Assembly: GCA_021397835.1 (NCBI GenBank)
Contig: JAJFZO010000191.1
Location: forward strand, 4,407,001-4,471,000
From: Moringa oleifera
Taxonomy: Eukaryota > Streptophyta > Magnoliopsida > Brassicales > Moringaceae
Length of the DNA stretch: 64,000 nt
Direction of reading: 5' to 3'
The translations under genes and the position numbers were made by a program. The notes beneath the pieces are model-generated. The model was not told where the DNA came from and did not search any database. It worked only from the letters and a program-made list of their open reading frames with translations. Of the stretch, positions 1 through 13,590 are shown one piece after another. Each line of letters starts with the position of its first letter. Positions within the stretch are counted from its first letter, which is position 1.

Positions 1-941
1 GACGGCCGGTGAAGGTCTGCCCGAAGGACCAGCCGGCGGGGGCAACATTGTACGACACTACGCTGCGGCCGTCGCTGGTGGTGACCTTGAAGGAGAGGCT
101 CTGCCCGTTGAGGTATGTGTTGCTTTGCCAGTTCTGGCCCCAGTTTCTTGACATAGATTGCCAGCCGGTCCTGGATCCTTTAATGGCCACGGCATGAACA
201 TCACCAGCACCACCAACGTTTGTGATGAGGACTAGGTTGAAGTATGAGTGGCCGTTGATGGTAAATCTGATGCCTCCCCTTCTCCTGCAGGGCACCCTAC
301 AAAGAGAGAAAGAAGGGATTCTGTTTAGAAATGGCAGAAATTGGGGCTTTTAAAAAAAAAAAAAAAACGAGTCATGATTTTTAGCTCATAAGACAGAACA
401 ACTACTGAGCATACCTTCGGTAAGCGACGGGGACAATTCCAGCCTTGTATTGGGCAATGTGTTGGAAAACAGGCTGGGAGAGATCGAAGTGATGCAGAGG
501 AGGGTTGCACCAGCCTCCTGCATTGTTGGGAAGGGCGTTGTTTGGTGGGCAGAAATTGGTGGCCGTGACCACAATGGAGCCAGGGAGGCACCACTTGGGG
601 TCACTAACACACTTAATCTCAAAGCAAGACCCACAGCTGAGACCATTGTTGAACAGAGCTGTACTCAGAGCAGCAGTGTTTGTCCCATATCCCTGGCTAT
701 ACAGGTTTCCATAACCACAAGCACCACCTGCACACATCAATGGGAAAATTTAAGCCGAATGGAGATCTAAAAAATTTCAGAGAAAAAATAGGTTTTTCCT
801 CAAATGCTGCATACCCATTGTCCCAGAAGCATCACCCCCACCATAGAAGGTGGCATGAGCGTTAATCCATCCTCCACCATACCCATTGACAGAGGAGACC
901 ATTGCAAGGAAACCCACCAACAAAAACCCAGCAAGAGCCAT
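1..941 (-). CDS. EXPA1: Alpha-expansin (EXPA1-like), partial: last residues and stop lie outside the window
   Basis: A secreted cell-wall loosening protein that acts non-hydrolytically on cellulose-xyloglucan contacts. Exons on the minus strand are 815-941, 415-727 and 1-296. Introns have GT-AG ends and the joins keep frame, giving about 245 residues; family members are about 250, so only the last few residues and the stop are cut off by the left edge. Residues 1-20 ([20 protein letters not shown]) form a signal peptide. Next comes the double-psi beta-barrel domain with the GACGYGN segment, paired cysteines and the HFD motif (HFDLSQP). The C-terminal cellulose-binding-like domain (CBM63 type) begins after VPCRRRGGI and holds spaced tryptophans. 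The start at 941 is the only ATG opening directly into the signal peptide. The exact paralogue name rests on synteny with the other genes here, not on alignment. Confidence 0.95.
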
Positions 942-1163
942 TTTCCTGCACAAACAAAGTGACCAAAATCTTTAGCTTCCAAATGTTACTAGTACAAACA
1001 AGAACACTCTGTTCCATGTTCAATTCAAAGGACACATTTACTAGGAAATTAAAGAGAGGAGAGATGATTACATGAAGATTAGATATTCAGCGGGAGAGCA
1101 AATGAAAAGAGAGAGGAAATGAGAGGCTGTTGGATGAAGGCAAAGTGTAAGGGGTAAGGAGGG

Positions 1164-1170
1164 ATTTATA
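1164..1170 (-). promoter_or_regulatory. Putative TATA box of the expansin gene
   Basis: The minus strand reads TATAAAT about 223 bases upstream of the expansin ATG, followed by a pyrimidine-rich leader. This would give a 5' leader of roughly 190 bases. The position is typical, but no transcript start was measured. Confidence 0.5.
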
Positions 1171-3800
1171 GAACTTACAAGAGGTGGGTTGGGGGTGGCT
1201 AGGGTCTATTTACTGTTTAGCCACTGTCACAACTAACCTCAACACTTTCCGGCTCTTGCTGGGACCAAAAACTGCTAGGGTTTTTATTCTCTTTTCACCA
1301 AAAAAAATAAAAAGAAAATATATTAGTATTTTTTAGTGATAGTGAAAATTGAATAACAAGAGCCCATGTGAGCTTCCCAAGTATTTCTTCGCTGGTACGA
1401 ACCGTGTGGTTTTGTAGCTTTCCAATTGAGAATTTCCTTGAAATCCAAGTGGGGCATAGCGGTTTTAGCCTTGATGGCTACTGCACTTTCATGCCCAAAG
1501 GCCAAAGCACACAGAGCATCGCCTATTAGCCGCAAACACCCTCTTTCTTCTCCTTCTCTCTCCATTTTCACTTTTCTCTGTTTTGTTTTTGTCTTCTGAG
1601 CTCATTTTTCAGTTTTCCCTCCTACCCGTCATTCTTTCATCGATTTATATCAAAATTTATGTATTTTCTATAGATCTTTTCGTGGAAGAACACTGTTACC
1701 TCCTGCCACAAACACATGGGTCTCTCGTCCCCCTCTCTCTCTTCAACCAATGCGAAATGACAGATTTCAGATTAGAGCAGTAAAGGTCTTCATGAGGCAG
1801 CCGTTTAGTAGGACAACAACTACAAGGAAGTGGGTGAATTAAATTCCGAATCTTTTTCCAGCAAACGAATTTAACAGATATAATTGACTCATGCTTGGGT
1901 TTTGCAGAATTCATACCATCCCCTTCATTTAATACCGTCAAAGAATGCAGCTTCGGGTAACAGCTACTCTCTCTTGTGGGTCCTCATCACTCCCAGGACA
2001 GGACTATCTCACTTCTCCAGTAGTCAAACTTACAAAAAGAAACAGAGCAGGCTCAACCTCCCACGTGGCCGATCACATTTTCAGCTACTACCGTTTTCTT
2101 TTCTCGACAATTAAGAGACGTGTGCGTCTGAAAATCCAGATACCCAACAGATAAAAAAGTTCGGAAAAAACCTTGATCGCTTTCGACTTAACTTGCCGAC
2201 GAAGAAGAGAACAATTCCCTCCACGACGCGAATCAGACACTAACACGTGTCATTTTGTTATCTGGGGTGTTAGTTTTTTCCCCTTTTTTTAGCACAGAAC
2301 AGTTCGCCACTGCTGGCTCAGCATCGTATTATCGTCTAGCTGGATTCTGTCTTGATTTTCCCAATCCAAACAAAGAGCTAAAGCATCATGTAATTTTATC
2401 GAACACATAGCGTGCATGGACAACAAAGGATGACCTGGATTCTATATCGACTGGCGTATCAAGAGGACCGCGATTCTCGGCATTAGCGTATCAAATTGTT
2501 TATCTAACTAAATCATCCCAAGCACAGGTTGGGAGCAGTTGATGGGGCGGATCAGGCTGTTTCGTTGACTTAACAAAACCTGATGCTCTTGTTTTCTGTC
2601 TTTACAAAACTGCACAGCGACAATTCAGGCGATTTTTTTTTTTTTTTTTGTTCTGCCGATGATTTTAAACACGAGCATAATAAAAGTCAGGCATATTATC
2701 AAAGAGAATTTCGAATTAAATTAATTGAAATGTCAAAAGTGGTTAACTTAATAGTTTAAACTAGAAACGTGTAATGAAATCTTATTTTGGTGTTTACATG
2801 TTATGTTTCTGGCTAGGTGAGGCAGGATCCAAAGGGAGCATGAGTAGCCCCCCTTTGTAGCCGCTGCAAAGGGTGAGTGAGGCGTGGGCTGGTCACCGGT
2901 GCTCCCGAATTTCAAGTGCGGCTCGTGCCAAGTTTAATTGATTTGCACCACTCCCTAGGTTGGTCAAAATCTCCTGCCAAACCAATGCCCTAATTGCTAT
3001 CTTCTTCTTCTTTCTCTTCAAGAAACCTAGAAACCAGACAAAAGGGTTCTGATGATTTTTTACTCTTTTTTTTTTTCCTCTCCTTTTTGAGTGGTTCAAG
3101 TTTGAAATATGGGTGTCTTTTTGTCTGAGAAATAAGAAAAGAAAAAACAGAAGATATTAATTAATACAGGAGAATTCTAAGGCCGTGTTTGTTTGTCTTG
3201 TTCAGGTTAAAATGGAAAAATTCTGAGTATTGGGTTTTGTCCACTTGCGTACCAAACGGTGCGTTGAAAGCGACTTATGGTTTTGCTTTAACTGCACTAA
3301 CCGAGCAGCTGCACATGCACTCCTTTGTCTCTATTCTCCCCCCCCCCCCCCTCAAATCCATTTACGCTTCTCTTCATTTAAATAAAAAACAATTAATTAG
3401 AATTATTTTGTATTAAACAAAATAAAAAAAGATTTTAAGGTGAAAAAGAACTCGAAAAGTGAGGAGAGAAAAGGACGTATCGGTCATTTTGGCAAGAAGC
3501 TTAAACGCAACGTATCCTGAAGGAAACCTAACGGCCAATAACCAACTTGTTCAAAAGATCCTAACTTCCTTTTCAAACCAAACTGTAAGCCTGTCTCTTC
3601 TTTTTAGGCGTCTGGTCTGCAAGGCCAGGATCCGATCTGGACCGTCTATTTGCTTTATTTTAAAATATATATTTATATTTATTTTTTGGGTGTCTGACCA
3701 GCATGTGGCGTATAAGATATTTCTCGCTTTTGTGTCTGTTGACACCTTTCACTGTTGCTGAGGATTCACTGGCTCTGTTCAAAGCTGAGGGCTTTGATTC
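1171..3800. other. Expansin upstream region, no convincing gene
   Basis: This span is upstream of the expansin gene. It holds G-box-like CACGTG cores near 2064 (CCACGTGG) and 2246 (ACACGTGT), a T run at 2633-2649 and a 14-base C run at 3338-3351. Open frames reach 100 codons but have no recognisable domain. A GC-richer pocket at about 2815-2965 resembles nothing I know. The sequence from about 3180 (GGCCGTGTTTGTTTG) recalls the ends of some plant DNA transposons, but no paired terminal repeat was found. Confidence 0.5.
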
Positions 3801-6800
3801 TCTGCAACAGAAAAAAGTCAGTCAAGACCATTCATCATATCAATCCTTGACCATTAAATTAATTTACCCATTTTAAATTTATATTTGTGATGTGTAATAT
3901 TTGATTTAATAAAAAATTAAATAAATTTGATACTTGGATATACATAAGCAATTTAATTGATAGAGACTATATATATTTTAATCAATATAATTCATTAATA
4001 ACTATATAGTTATAATTTTTCCTTTTTGAAAAATTGCAATAGCTGAAGCAAGTATGCATAAATTATTCATAACTAGGATTCTCAATATTCTTAAAAAAAT
4101 TTAACCATCCGTACCATTATCTTTAATTTCCTTACTTGGTTTATATTTCTATATGGGTACAAAACTTAGGTCACTTACAAATCTAATTTCAACTCTATCG
4201 GTCCAATTTAGCAAAATCGAGGGTGTCATTATGTCATGTGCAAGCAAATGTTGACTACTCTAGATAGTATTACGAATTCAAAATATAAAGTTGACATCTC
4301 TTTAAAAGTAACACAATTAAATAATATATTTTTTTTTATTATATAAGTATTTTAAAGTTAAAAAATACACGACTTTCAAAAAAGGTTAAAAAATATATAT
4401 TTTTTTAAATAATTACAATATTTGTTGAATTTTCTTCTTTATTTAATTATAATAAATTAATGAAAATTTTGAAATTCAATAATTTACAAGTCAATGTTTA
4501 CCTACCAAGTAATATTTACTATATGTGATCCGTTCGAACAATACTATATCAATTAACATAAATCAAATATGATAATTTAAGTACTAAATTATTGAATTTA
4601 AATTAATTATTATTAAATTTATTTTTGTAAAAAAAAAAAAAAAGTGGGGCATGAAGCCGAATCATCTAATGTCCTTTTTATCATTAGTCATGTTGGAAAG
4701 TAATGCTCGTGTGGTTAATCATATCTTATTATGACTTTAAGCACACATCAAATCTTTCTAAACCAAAACATCACATCTCTCTAATCACTTTCTCTCTTGC
4801 CAAGCATCATCCCCCCATGTGCTATGTTGCCAACAAAAAGTTGCCATCATATGCTTAATCGTATCTTCTCATGACTCTTAACCCAATTGGACCAAAATCT
4901 AATCCTCCACCCAATTGGGTTCCTCCAAATTGACTCACCCATTTATTATAAAAATTCAAAGAGGTCCCCTCCTCCAATTTGATTTTGATTTTGATTTTTG
5001 AATGGAGCATTCAATTTTGACAGAAGATATACTTTTCCTGTTTCTTAAATTCTTTATCAATTGTTTGAGGTGAAAAGTAAGTGTTCATGCAAAAAGCTGT
5101 AATGTAACTAATGTCTGTAACTCCACCTTCACTACCCCACCATTCTCCAGCCATGCATGCCTGCAATTCAATCTCTTCCCAATCATTTTACAGCTTTTTA
5201 TTCTCTCTTTAATTTGTTACGCATTATTTTTTTATAAAATATGTTATAATGTTAACTTCCTGTTTTTAATTTAATTTCTAAATTAAAGACAAAAAATTTG
5301 TGGTAACCTCGATCACTATTAACATATTACACAATCTTTTATAATTCTTATTTATTTGAAATTAAAATATATTTAAATTTTAAAATTAATTGCATTAAGA
5401 GAATATATAAAAATTATATTTTTAAAAAATTTATATTTTTGTTAAATTTTTAATATGAAATTTTTATTTATAATTTTTGTTAATGTTAATTATTTTGTGC
5501 AAACATATAATATACATGCAATTTTTAATTATGTAATTCTCTTGACTTTTCTTTACAATATTATCAAAATAGATAAAATATTTTTTTGTTGGTATCAAAC
5601 TTAATACAAACATATAAAACACATATATTTAAAGAGAATAAAAATAAAAAATATTTTATTTATGTAAATAATATTTTAAAAATATTATAGCAATTATATA
5701 AATAAAAATTATATGTACATCACATATGTGCGTAAAATTATTAATATTAATAAAAATTATAAACTAAAATTTTACATTATAAATTTAACAAAAATATTAA
5801 ATTTCAAATAAATATAATTTTGATTTTAAAAAGGTAAATACAATTTCTTTTAGATTTCGATTTAAGATGGTAAGTAATTTGAATATATTGCTCATATAAT
5901 TAACATTAAATTTCATAAAATATTATTTTTTATAAATTTATAAATGATATAAATTTGAAAACATTTATTTAAATAATTTAAATTTTAAAAAAAGTTAAAA
6001 TTACACTTAGCTCCATGATGAAAAATTTCCCAACACTATTGGTGAATTTCCTATGTTGTTGGAAAGTTAAGCGTCGTGTGATGCACTCTCTTGGAAATCG
6101 AGTGGGAGGAACTGAGCAAGGTGCCGCGATCAAAGGAGGGTTTGGCTAGCAAAACGACAGAGTTGAATCTTGCGGGCTAGATTATGTTCTGTCTTAAAAC
6201 GGATTTAGGTAGTTAACCTAACTACCTCATTCTCACCTATTTCTATTTACAGGCTGTAAAAGCACTTCCAACTACTTATTGGATTAGTTGAATAGCTTTT
6301 CAAATTAATTAAACCATTTCATTTTTTAAGAAAAAGTTCCTTTTAAATTCTAACCAAAAAAAATTTAAAACATGTTTTTTAATTAGTAAATAAATGTATA
6401 TATAACTTTAAATTATATAATTTTTATTTTAGGCATCAAAATATCAATTTAGATATATAATTATAGATGTCATGTTTCAATTTGATTTAATTTAAATATT
6501 ATTAAAGAATTTAAAAATTATAAATATCTTTAAATCGAGAACTTTGTACAACGAATTTTGAGTTTTAACTTAATATTTTTTATATATAAAAAAATTATTC
6601 AAATTATTATCATAAAAAATATCAAAAAAAATTTAATTTTATGTATAAGTATTTTAAAATTTATATATCAAAACTTTACTAAAAATAATCTATGAGTTCA
6701 AAATTATTCCAAGTTAAAGCATAAACTCAAAGCGAAAATTTTGAAGTATTTTACCAAAAAAATTATTTTTTTTATAGTTGTTCAAATTCATATATCAATA

Positions 6801-9800
6801 TTTAAATTAAAAATAAACATATTTTTTATTTATCTCATAATTTATTTTTAAAATTTTAATAATTATTAAATAAAATGCTAAAGGCTTCTAAAAGGTGTTA
6901 TGATTGAACAAAGGGGTAAGGAAAAAAAGGTGGTTAAGATAATTCTTCTAATTGCTTAATGAGGACCGTTAGTTTACATTAATCATAATTATCAAACCCT
7001 TTTACGAGTCGAGACATATAAATCCGAGTCATTTGAGAATGCTTTAGCTTGCCAAGCCGACAAGGAATGATCTTAGGGATTCTTTTGTTGTTTCTTTCCG
7101 TGAAAGAATTATGAATAATTTGATTTTAAATCCAATTGGTTCTCAAAAGCTATGCTTTAAAAATTGGGTGTCATAAAAAGTTTGAAATTCATCAATTGCA
7201 TGCAAATCCCACTAACGCTATGGCTAAAAAGAACAAGAAGATATAATTGAATTTGGATTTTTCTATGTTCAATATGCTTCACCATCACGTGCATGTGCTT
7301 GGGATTCCTTCATGTATCACTTCAAGTAGCCTCAAATATTCCCTCCCCCATTGAAGGAGTAAATGCTCATCGTGTATGTACCATAGCCCTTCACCAATGG
7401 ACAATATCTTATCTTATTTGTTCAAAATTTGATTTAAGTTTTCATTACTTTTTTTCAGATTGTTATTGATCATTTTTTATCATAATTTTAATCAAATTGT
7501 TTTTATTCATTTGTATATATATAACTATCCCATTGAATCAATGAGATAAAAATTTTATCACCATAAAAATACAAATCAACTAAAATATTATAATTGAAAT
7601 TTATTTACCAGTTTGATTTTGACAAATAAAGTATTTGTGTCAGTTTGACCTAAAATTTTTGTTATTATAACGCTAACTCAGCTTGAATTTTAAACTTATA
7701 ACTTTGACAGTTATCATACTTAAAATCAAATCTATACGGTACCCATCACTATAATAATTCATTAAAAATAAAATAAAAGTTCAAAAACTAGATTCTTAAT
7801 ACAAATCAACCTGAATTTTCAAATTTAACTTAATTTAAATTCGAAATAACTTTTTAAGTGATAACATGTATTGTATAAATTTGATATATAATTTTTTAAA
7901 TGATGTGAAGTTTTGTAATTTATATATATTTTTATTTTATAATTTTATCTTTTAAAAAGATTCTATCATGAATTGGCTAACACTCAAAATAAAAGATTTG
8001 TAGGTTTGTAGCAATCTTTACATGTGAATGTCATAAAGAATCGAACTAGGTAAATCTAATTTCTTTTACCCTCCCGATATTTAAATCTTCTTTTACCTTT
8101 TAACTTTGTTCATTTGGATTCTTTCTACAAGAACTATTTGATTTTACTCGAGATGTCATTTTCCTCCTCATAGGTTATCTAACACATTTCAAGAAATTTA
8201 TTACTTTCTTTGGTGTACAATTTGGAAAATTTTCCGCTTAACATTTAATGCTGTCAATTTTGGTTGGCAATCTAATGGATATCCTATTTGTTTTGGTTAA
8301 CGTCATCATCTATAGGGGATTTGATTTGGATTTCCTTGATTGTAAGTTTGTGGTTGATTATCACAATTATGTCAAAGATTTTGTGCAACCTCTTCAAATC
8401 GAATTAAATTTTGATTGTGACCCAAAATCGAAAGAAATTAGTGAAATATCTAATATTAAATATTTTTAATTTTATTTTTATAGATAGATAAATAAGCAAT
8501 GATCTCAGAGACATGATTAAGCATTTTGATTAGGGTAATTTGTTCTTGAATTATGGGAGACAAGAAGCAAGGTGAATTGCAATTGCCTTTTTTTTTTTTG
8601 GGTCATTTATCGTGGTGAGGGTCACTTACAAGGGACTTAAGTTGCATCCCCTAAAGGTCACATACTTCAAGGTAGAGGGTAGAGAGATGGCATGGCCCAT
8701 AGGACTCTTCTTTGTGTGAATGCATAATACATGTTTAAGGCATGTGCCCTATACCCGTTATCAAAATTCAAACGATAACAATGTCATAAAAACAATCTAT
8801 TTGATGCTATAAATTTATTAGATGACATCAAATTTAATTTGACATAATTGATATTATTTTGATTTTATATCATAATAAATTAATTATTTGTTTGAAAATA
8901 TTATTATAATAACAACATCCTATTACACATCAAATAAAATCAGATATCGTCAAATTATATTGAGATATTTTATTAACATTATTTTTATTAAATTTTAAAA
9001 AATATTATCATATAATAATTTAATAAAATAAATAATCATAGTCTATATGTTGGAGATATATGTACATTTTCTCTTCTCATCGGTCCAAAAGAAATGCAAA
9101 AAGGTACTCTTAATGATAATGCAATGGCTTGATTGTGTGATATGTTGTCTGATAACTTCTTTAAACCCAATCTGCAAAAAGTAGTTATATGTTCTGGAAA
9201 GCCTTAAACATGTAAAAAGAGAATCATTAAATGGGTGGATTAGCTTATTAATTTGCAATTAAAGTTATAAAGTTACCTAATTAAAATCCTCTGTCTGCCA
9301 TGATTAACCAATCACACTATCAATTAATTTTGCTGACATTATCATTCAAACCTTTAGTTACCTTAAAGATTGGCTTATCAAACCTTTTTCTTTATTTTTT
9401 TCTCCTCTTTTTATTATATTTATTTCTTGAACTTAAAAAATTGATTATGCTAAAAAGTAATGGAGAAGCTTTATTTGAAAACCACTTAAGATATTGTGCA
9501 TTTTGATACTATTCGCTTTTAATATGGGACAAGTGATTTTATTTTTCTAGAGATCTTATTAATTTTAAAAATATTTTTTGGTAAAAATTATATAAAATTT
9601 TAATATTTATCTTATGTTATTAATTAAATTTTAATATTTAAAAAGTGATAAATTGAATCTGATTTGTCAATTTGAATTAAATTAAACTTTGTTAAAAATT
9701 AAAAATTAAGTGTATTTAAATTAGTAATTTTATATAATAAATTTTGATTCAAAATTTTTCGTAAGTGTAAAAAAATATTCAAATTATATTCACAAAAAGT

Positions 9801-10200
9801 TTTAATTTTTTAAAGTATTAAATATATATTGTTAAAAATTTTAAAAATTTATAAAAAAATAATATTTACATCGAATATTGTATAAATGTATCTAAAATAG
9901 AGTGAATAATTCATTTGAATTATTTTTGAAGTAATTTAGTAATGAAAATATTTTAACTTTTCATAATTATTTGAGTTAAAATTTAGATTGAAGCTAAATT
10001 GATAAATTTAAGTTTGATTTATTATTTTTTAATATAAAAAATTTGATTGATAAGATAAAATAAATATTAAAAATGTATAATTTTTATTTATATTTTTTAA
10101 TATAAAAAACGTTTTTTAAAAGTGAAATTTTATTGCAAGTGTCAAAGCATATAATAGCTTCAGTGATTTTGACATAAATTCTTAGCAACTTTAAACGATA
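3801..10200. other. A+T-rich intergenic DNA
   Basis: Very A+T-rich sequence dominated by short A/T runs. No open frame shows a known domain. The longest, 8248-8469, has A+T-rich codon use like its surroundings. A less A+T-rich island at about 6040-6200 stands out by composition but matches nothing I recognise. Decayed transposable elements are likely but cannot be assigned by eye. Confidence 0.6.
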
Positions 10201-10325
10201 TCATTTCTACAATTTGATTAAGCAATTTGATTGATGGGTATGGATTATATCACATTTCCCATGTACCCATCAACTGGAAATCTTCTTTTCTAAGCATTCG
10301 ATCTGCAATTTTCCCTGGCGTTTTC

Positions 10326-10352
10326 TTTTCCCAGAAAGTTTTTCTGGGAAAA
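10326..10352. repeat. Perfect 12-bp inverted repeat with 3-base loop
   Basis: TTTTCCCAGAAA at 10326-10337 is followed by GTT and then its exact reverse complement at 10341-10352. It could form a cruciform in DNA or a strong short hairpin in RNA. It is too short to be a canonical microRNA precursor. Confidence 0.9.
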
Positions 10353-10592
10353 TTAAGTCTTGCCCAGTAGTCACCACTTGTGATGTTGAAACTTGAACAA
10401 CTTGCACAACTAGTTCTGCAAGCTATTAGCCCATTTGAATTAGGCCCATTTCATATTAAGTTTGAGGGTTAGGCAGCTTGGTGGCAGATTCTCCTCCTCT
10501 GCCTATAAAGTGCTCAAATAGATATGGTCCTATGAGAGGACAAATTAAATGAGAAAGAAGCTTCAAAGGCCATGATGTGCCCTTCAAAATCA

Positions 10593-10612
10593 CTCTCTCT
10601 CTCTCTCTCTCT
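10593..10612. repeat. (CT)10 microsatellite
   Basis: Ten uninterrupted CT units. It lies about 320 bases before an AG tract that is its complement in sequence, so a transcript spanning both could pair there. Confidence 0.95.
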
Positions 10613-10924
10613 TTTGCATTTTCATGTCACATATTATGCCAAATAGGCACCATTCCCTCAACCTACAACCAATCACAAGATTAAAGGAAAATAAGTCCTT
10701 TGTACTTTTAATTGTAATATTATTATTAAGATTAAAATTTTATACCCATCTTAGGGGTGTCAAATTTTTCAATAAAAATAAAAAAATTGTTAAAAAATCT
10801 CAATAATTTATTTTATTAAATTATTACATGTCATTTTTTTAAAAAATTTCAAATACAAGTCGAATAAGCAAAGAATCTTAATCCATGATAATGATATTAC
10901 AATGCTGAGTATTATTCGATATTC

Positions 10925-10930
<6 letters not shown>

Positions 10931-10968
<38 letters not shown>
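10931..10968. repeat. (AG)19 microsatellite
   Basis: Nineteen perfect AG units, a likely length-polymorphic locus. It is followed by a purine-rich stretch running to about 11000. Confidence 0.95.
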
Positions 10969-10971
<3 letters not shown>

Positions 10972-13590
10972 AAGGGGTTTAGATGAAAGAGAAAGGAGCT
11001 CCTTTTTTCTTTTTATGGTAATTGAATCCAGCTTTGCATCATAATCTATATGAATTGTATGGTCACCCACTTGTGAGTTGTGACCAAACAATATAAAGGC
11101 CTACAAGACGTCTCAATGACAATGCCATGATGCAATGAAGCAATTAACACATGAAAAAGCAATCCGAACAAATCAATATCACATTAAAGTTTTGACATTT
11201 TCAATTTAATTATATAAATTTGTTTTTCTAATTCATATACCTATATATGAAAAACAATTATTTGATTGTTCGACATCATTTATATAAAAATATAAATAAT
11301 CAATTTATAAGTACTGGAAAAGTCGGAGAATTTCATACCATTCAATAAGATAATTGAATCCATTTTATTATGTAGCTTCAAAATTTTTTACAAATTAAAT
11401 CTATTCATCGCATGCATATTTTTGAAAAGCGATCCTATGAAAGTTACAACATGGGAACAGTTGAATCAAGTTGGGGGAGAGTCTCACATGTAGGGGGCCA
11501 ACATGTTTCATGGAGGTCTTTAGGGTTTGATTGATTGTGACTTTCATCTCATGAAATAAAGCACATGGCACTCGCATGCTTTCTTTTACCAAATTACCAT
11601 TGCAAAGTAGATCCACTAACTCCATTAGGGTTCATAGTTCCTACCCTCCAAGTTTAAACCTTTTTTTTTTAACCAAAAGCTGATTCTTCACTTTCGTTAC
11701 CCATATTGGAAGCTTTGTTCATTTTGATTGACAAGACTCTGAATTTCAGACCCTTCAACAGGACAGTTGGTATGTTTTTCTTAGCAATTAATCAATTGGG
11801 TTCGAGTTCAATGGTCTTTTATCATTTGATATAGCCAAAAACTGAATTGAATTTTGATTGGGTAGAGAGATGGTTTCCAACAAGCTGGAAAAGTCCAATT
11901 TGGGGACCTCTTTTGACAAAGCAGGATTGGTGGCTTGATAAGGTTAAGGGTAATGGCAGGACAATTAAGAAATATGAAAAACATGTGCAGGAAGACTTTT
12001 TTTTCTCTTATTTTCTGGTTAACTTGTCTTAATTCCTGTAACCCTTTCCATGTTTTAGAAATCTTTAGTTTTATGTTGGTACAATTTGTCACGTTCGATC
12101 AATTTTGATGTTAGTAACCAAAAGAATCAAATGGGTTAGGGTAATGTTGTTTGGAAGAAGAAGCATTAATAAGGAAGCCATGATGGATGAGGCTCTGTGT
12201 CATGCTGCGCATGCAATGTGAAGTTGTCCTCGGAATGCAAACAGGGCACATAAAAGTGGGCGACAGAGAGATAGAGAGAGGATGGTCCCCTGGAGCTGCC
12301 CCTAGCAAATTAATAGGAGACGGGGCCTGACCTGAAAGGGCACTGGCCTGTCTGAATATTGTGTGGCCAGGGAAATTAGCTGCAGAGAAAGCTCCAGTTC
12401 CCTGAGGAAATGCAAGTTGGTCCAGGCTGCAGAGATTGGTTGCGGCAATTGATAACTGTTCGTGCGTGGATGTTAACCTGTCATTGCAACTTTCAAACAT
12501 GTAACATGGCTATCCTTTTGTCTTGTGCAAAGGACGCTCTTTGCATAATATACAACTTTGTTTGTGTCTGTAAAGCCCATATCTTTCTGAATGTGACTTT
12601 TCTTTTTCATTCTTTAAGCATTTCAAGATTTATTACTTTTGCATCATAATTCAAAATATTCAGTTCAAAAGACAGCACATTAAAGGGAGAATTTCTGTAA
12701 AACTCAGATGAAAATGTAAAACCCAAATAGGAGAAAATCATACAAAATTAAGCCTAGCGATTGGAAATCTCAGTTGCCTTACCAGCTTGAAGGAGGAGAA
12801 AATTTAAGTGGGCTTTCTTACAAGAACTAGAGGCATTTGCCGAAGGAGTAGCCAAGTAAAGGGTCCAAACCCATGTGGGTTTACACTTTAATTGGCACTG
12901 GCCAGTGTCCACCATTCATCAGAGCCCTTTTTTTCAAAAGTAAAATCACTTTAACCACCACCGTAAGGATGAAGTTTCAGCCAGTGCCTTGAAGATATTT
13001 TCTGAGTTTTGTCCTTTGTTAACTTGGATTTTGTGGCTACTTTTCTTTTCATGTAGCTTTAATCAGATTGGTTTTGTCATTTCAGATCAGGGAATCTATT
13101 GGAACCATTATTCTAACCCTATTCAGGACCAAGCAGAATTTGAGTATACAAGAAAATGGAAAATATTTTGTCCAACTAAAGCCAAGCTGCAAAATCCAAA
13201 TTGAGAACCGCTTCAATGAACATACAAGATTGCTAAGTAGACATTTCTGATAGTTCACAACGTACAAATGAATTGAGAACTTGTACAACAGTCCAACATT
13301 AACTTGCAGTAAATGTTGCCCGATAAATTTTTGTGACCTACCAGATATCATAAACAAATTAAATTGATAGCCCAATCCATGCGGGTTTGAACAATTCACT
13401 TAAAGACAAACAATCTTCCATCTCGTCATGTTTACATGTGACTGCCAGCAAACCAGATAGCACAAATTTATCTTTCCATAGAGAAAATGCAGGTAAATCT
13501 GAGTAATTTCAATTATGATTCCACCAGAGTCGGCACAAAATCAAATCTGTACAGCATGATCATCAACACAAGTAATATCATCTATTTGAG

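Larger units (their letters stand above)
10201..13590. other. Intergenic region with possible unannotated transcription
   Basis: This stretch is less A+T-rich than the DNA to its left. It contains the inverted repeat at 10326-10352, a TATA-like CTATAAAG near 10503 on the plus strand, two microsatellites, and a GC-richer pocket at about 12110-12500 with a 129-codon open frame on the minus strand that resembles no family I know. The part nearest 13590 probably holds the 3' UTR of the RING gene. No protein gene is supported. Confidence 0.4.

Noticed and set aside
450..770. Plus-strand frame over the expansin exon
   Set aside because: Shadow of the expansin coding sequence on the other strand.
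1323..1571. 82-codon minus-strand frame upstream of the expansin gene
   Set aside because: No family recognised and no sign of splicing or promoter; left as unassigned.
3183..3300. GGCCGTGTTTGTTTG-type end suggesting a small DNA transposon
   Set aside because: No matching inverted terminal repeat or target-site duplication could be found.
8248..8469. 73-codon plus-strand frame in the A+T-rich region
   Set aside because: No domain, biased A/T codons like the surroundings, no splice or promoter support.
10975..11005. Sequence TTTAGATGAAAGAGAAAGGAGCTCC resembling miR159/miR319 (written in parts: TTTAGATGAAAG, AGAAAGGAGCTCC)
   Set aside because: It has an internal insertion relative to the microRNA and no complementary arm nearby, so it cannot form the precursor.
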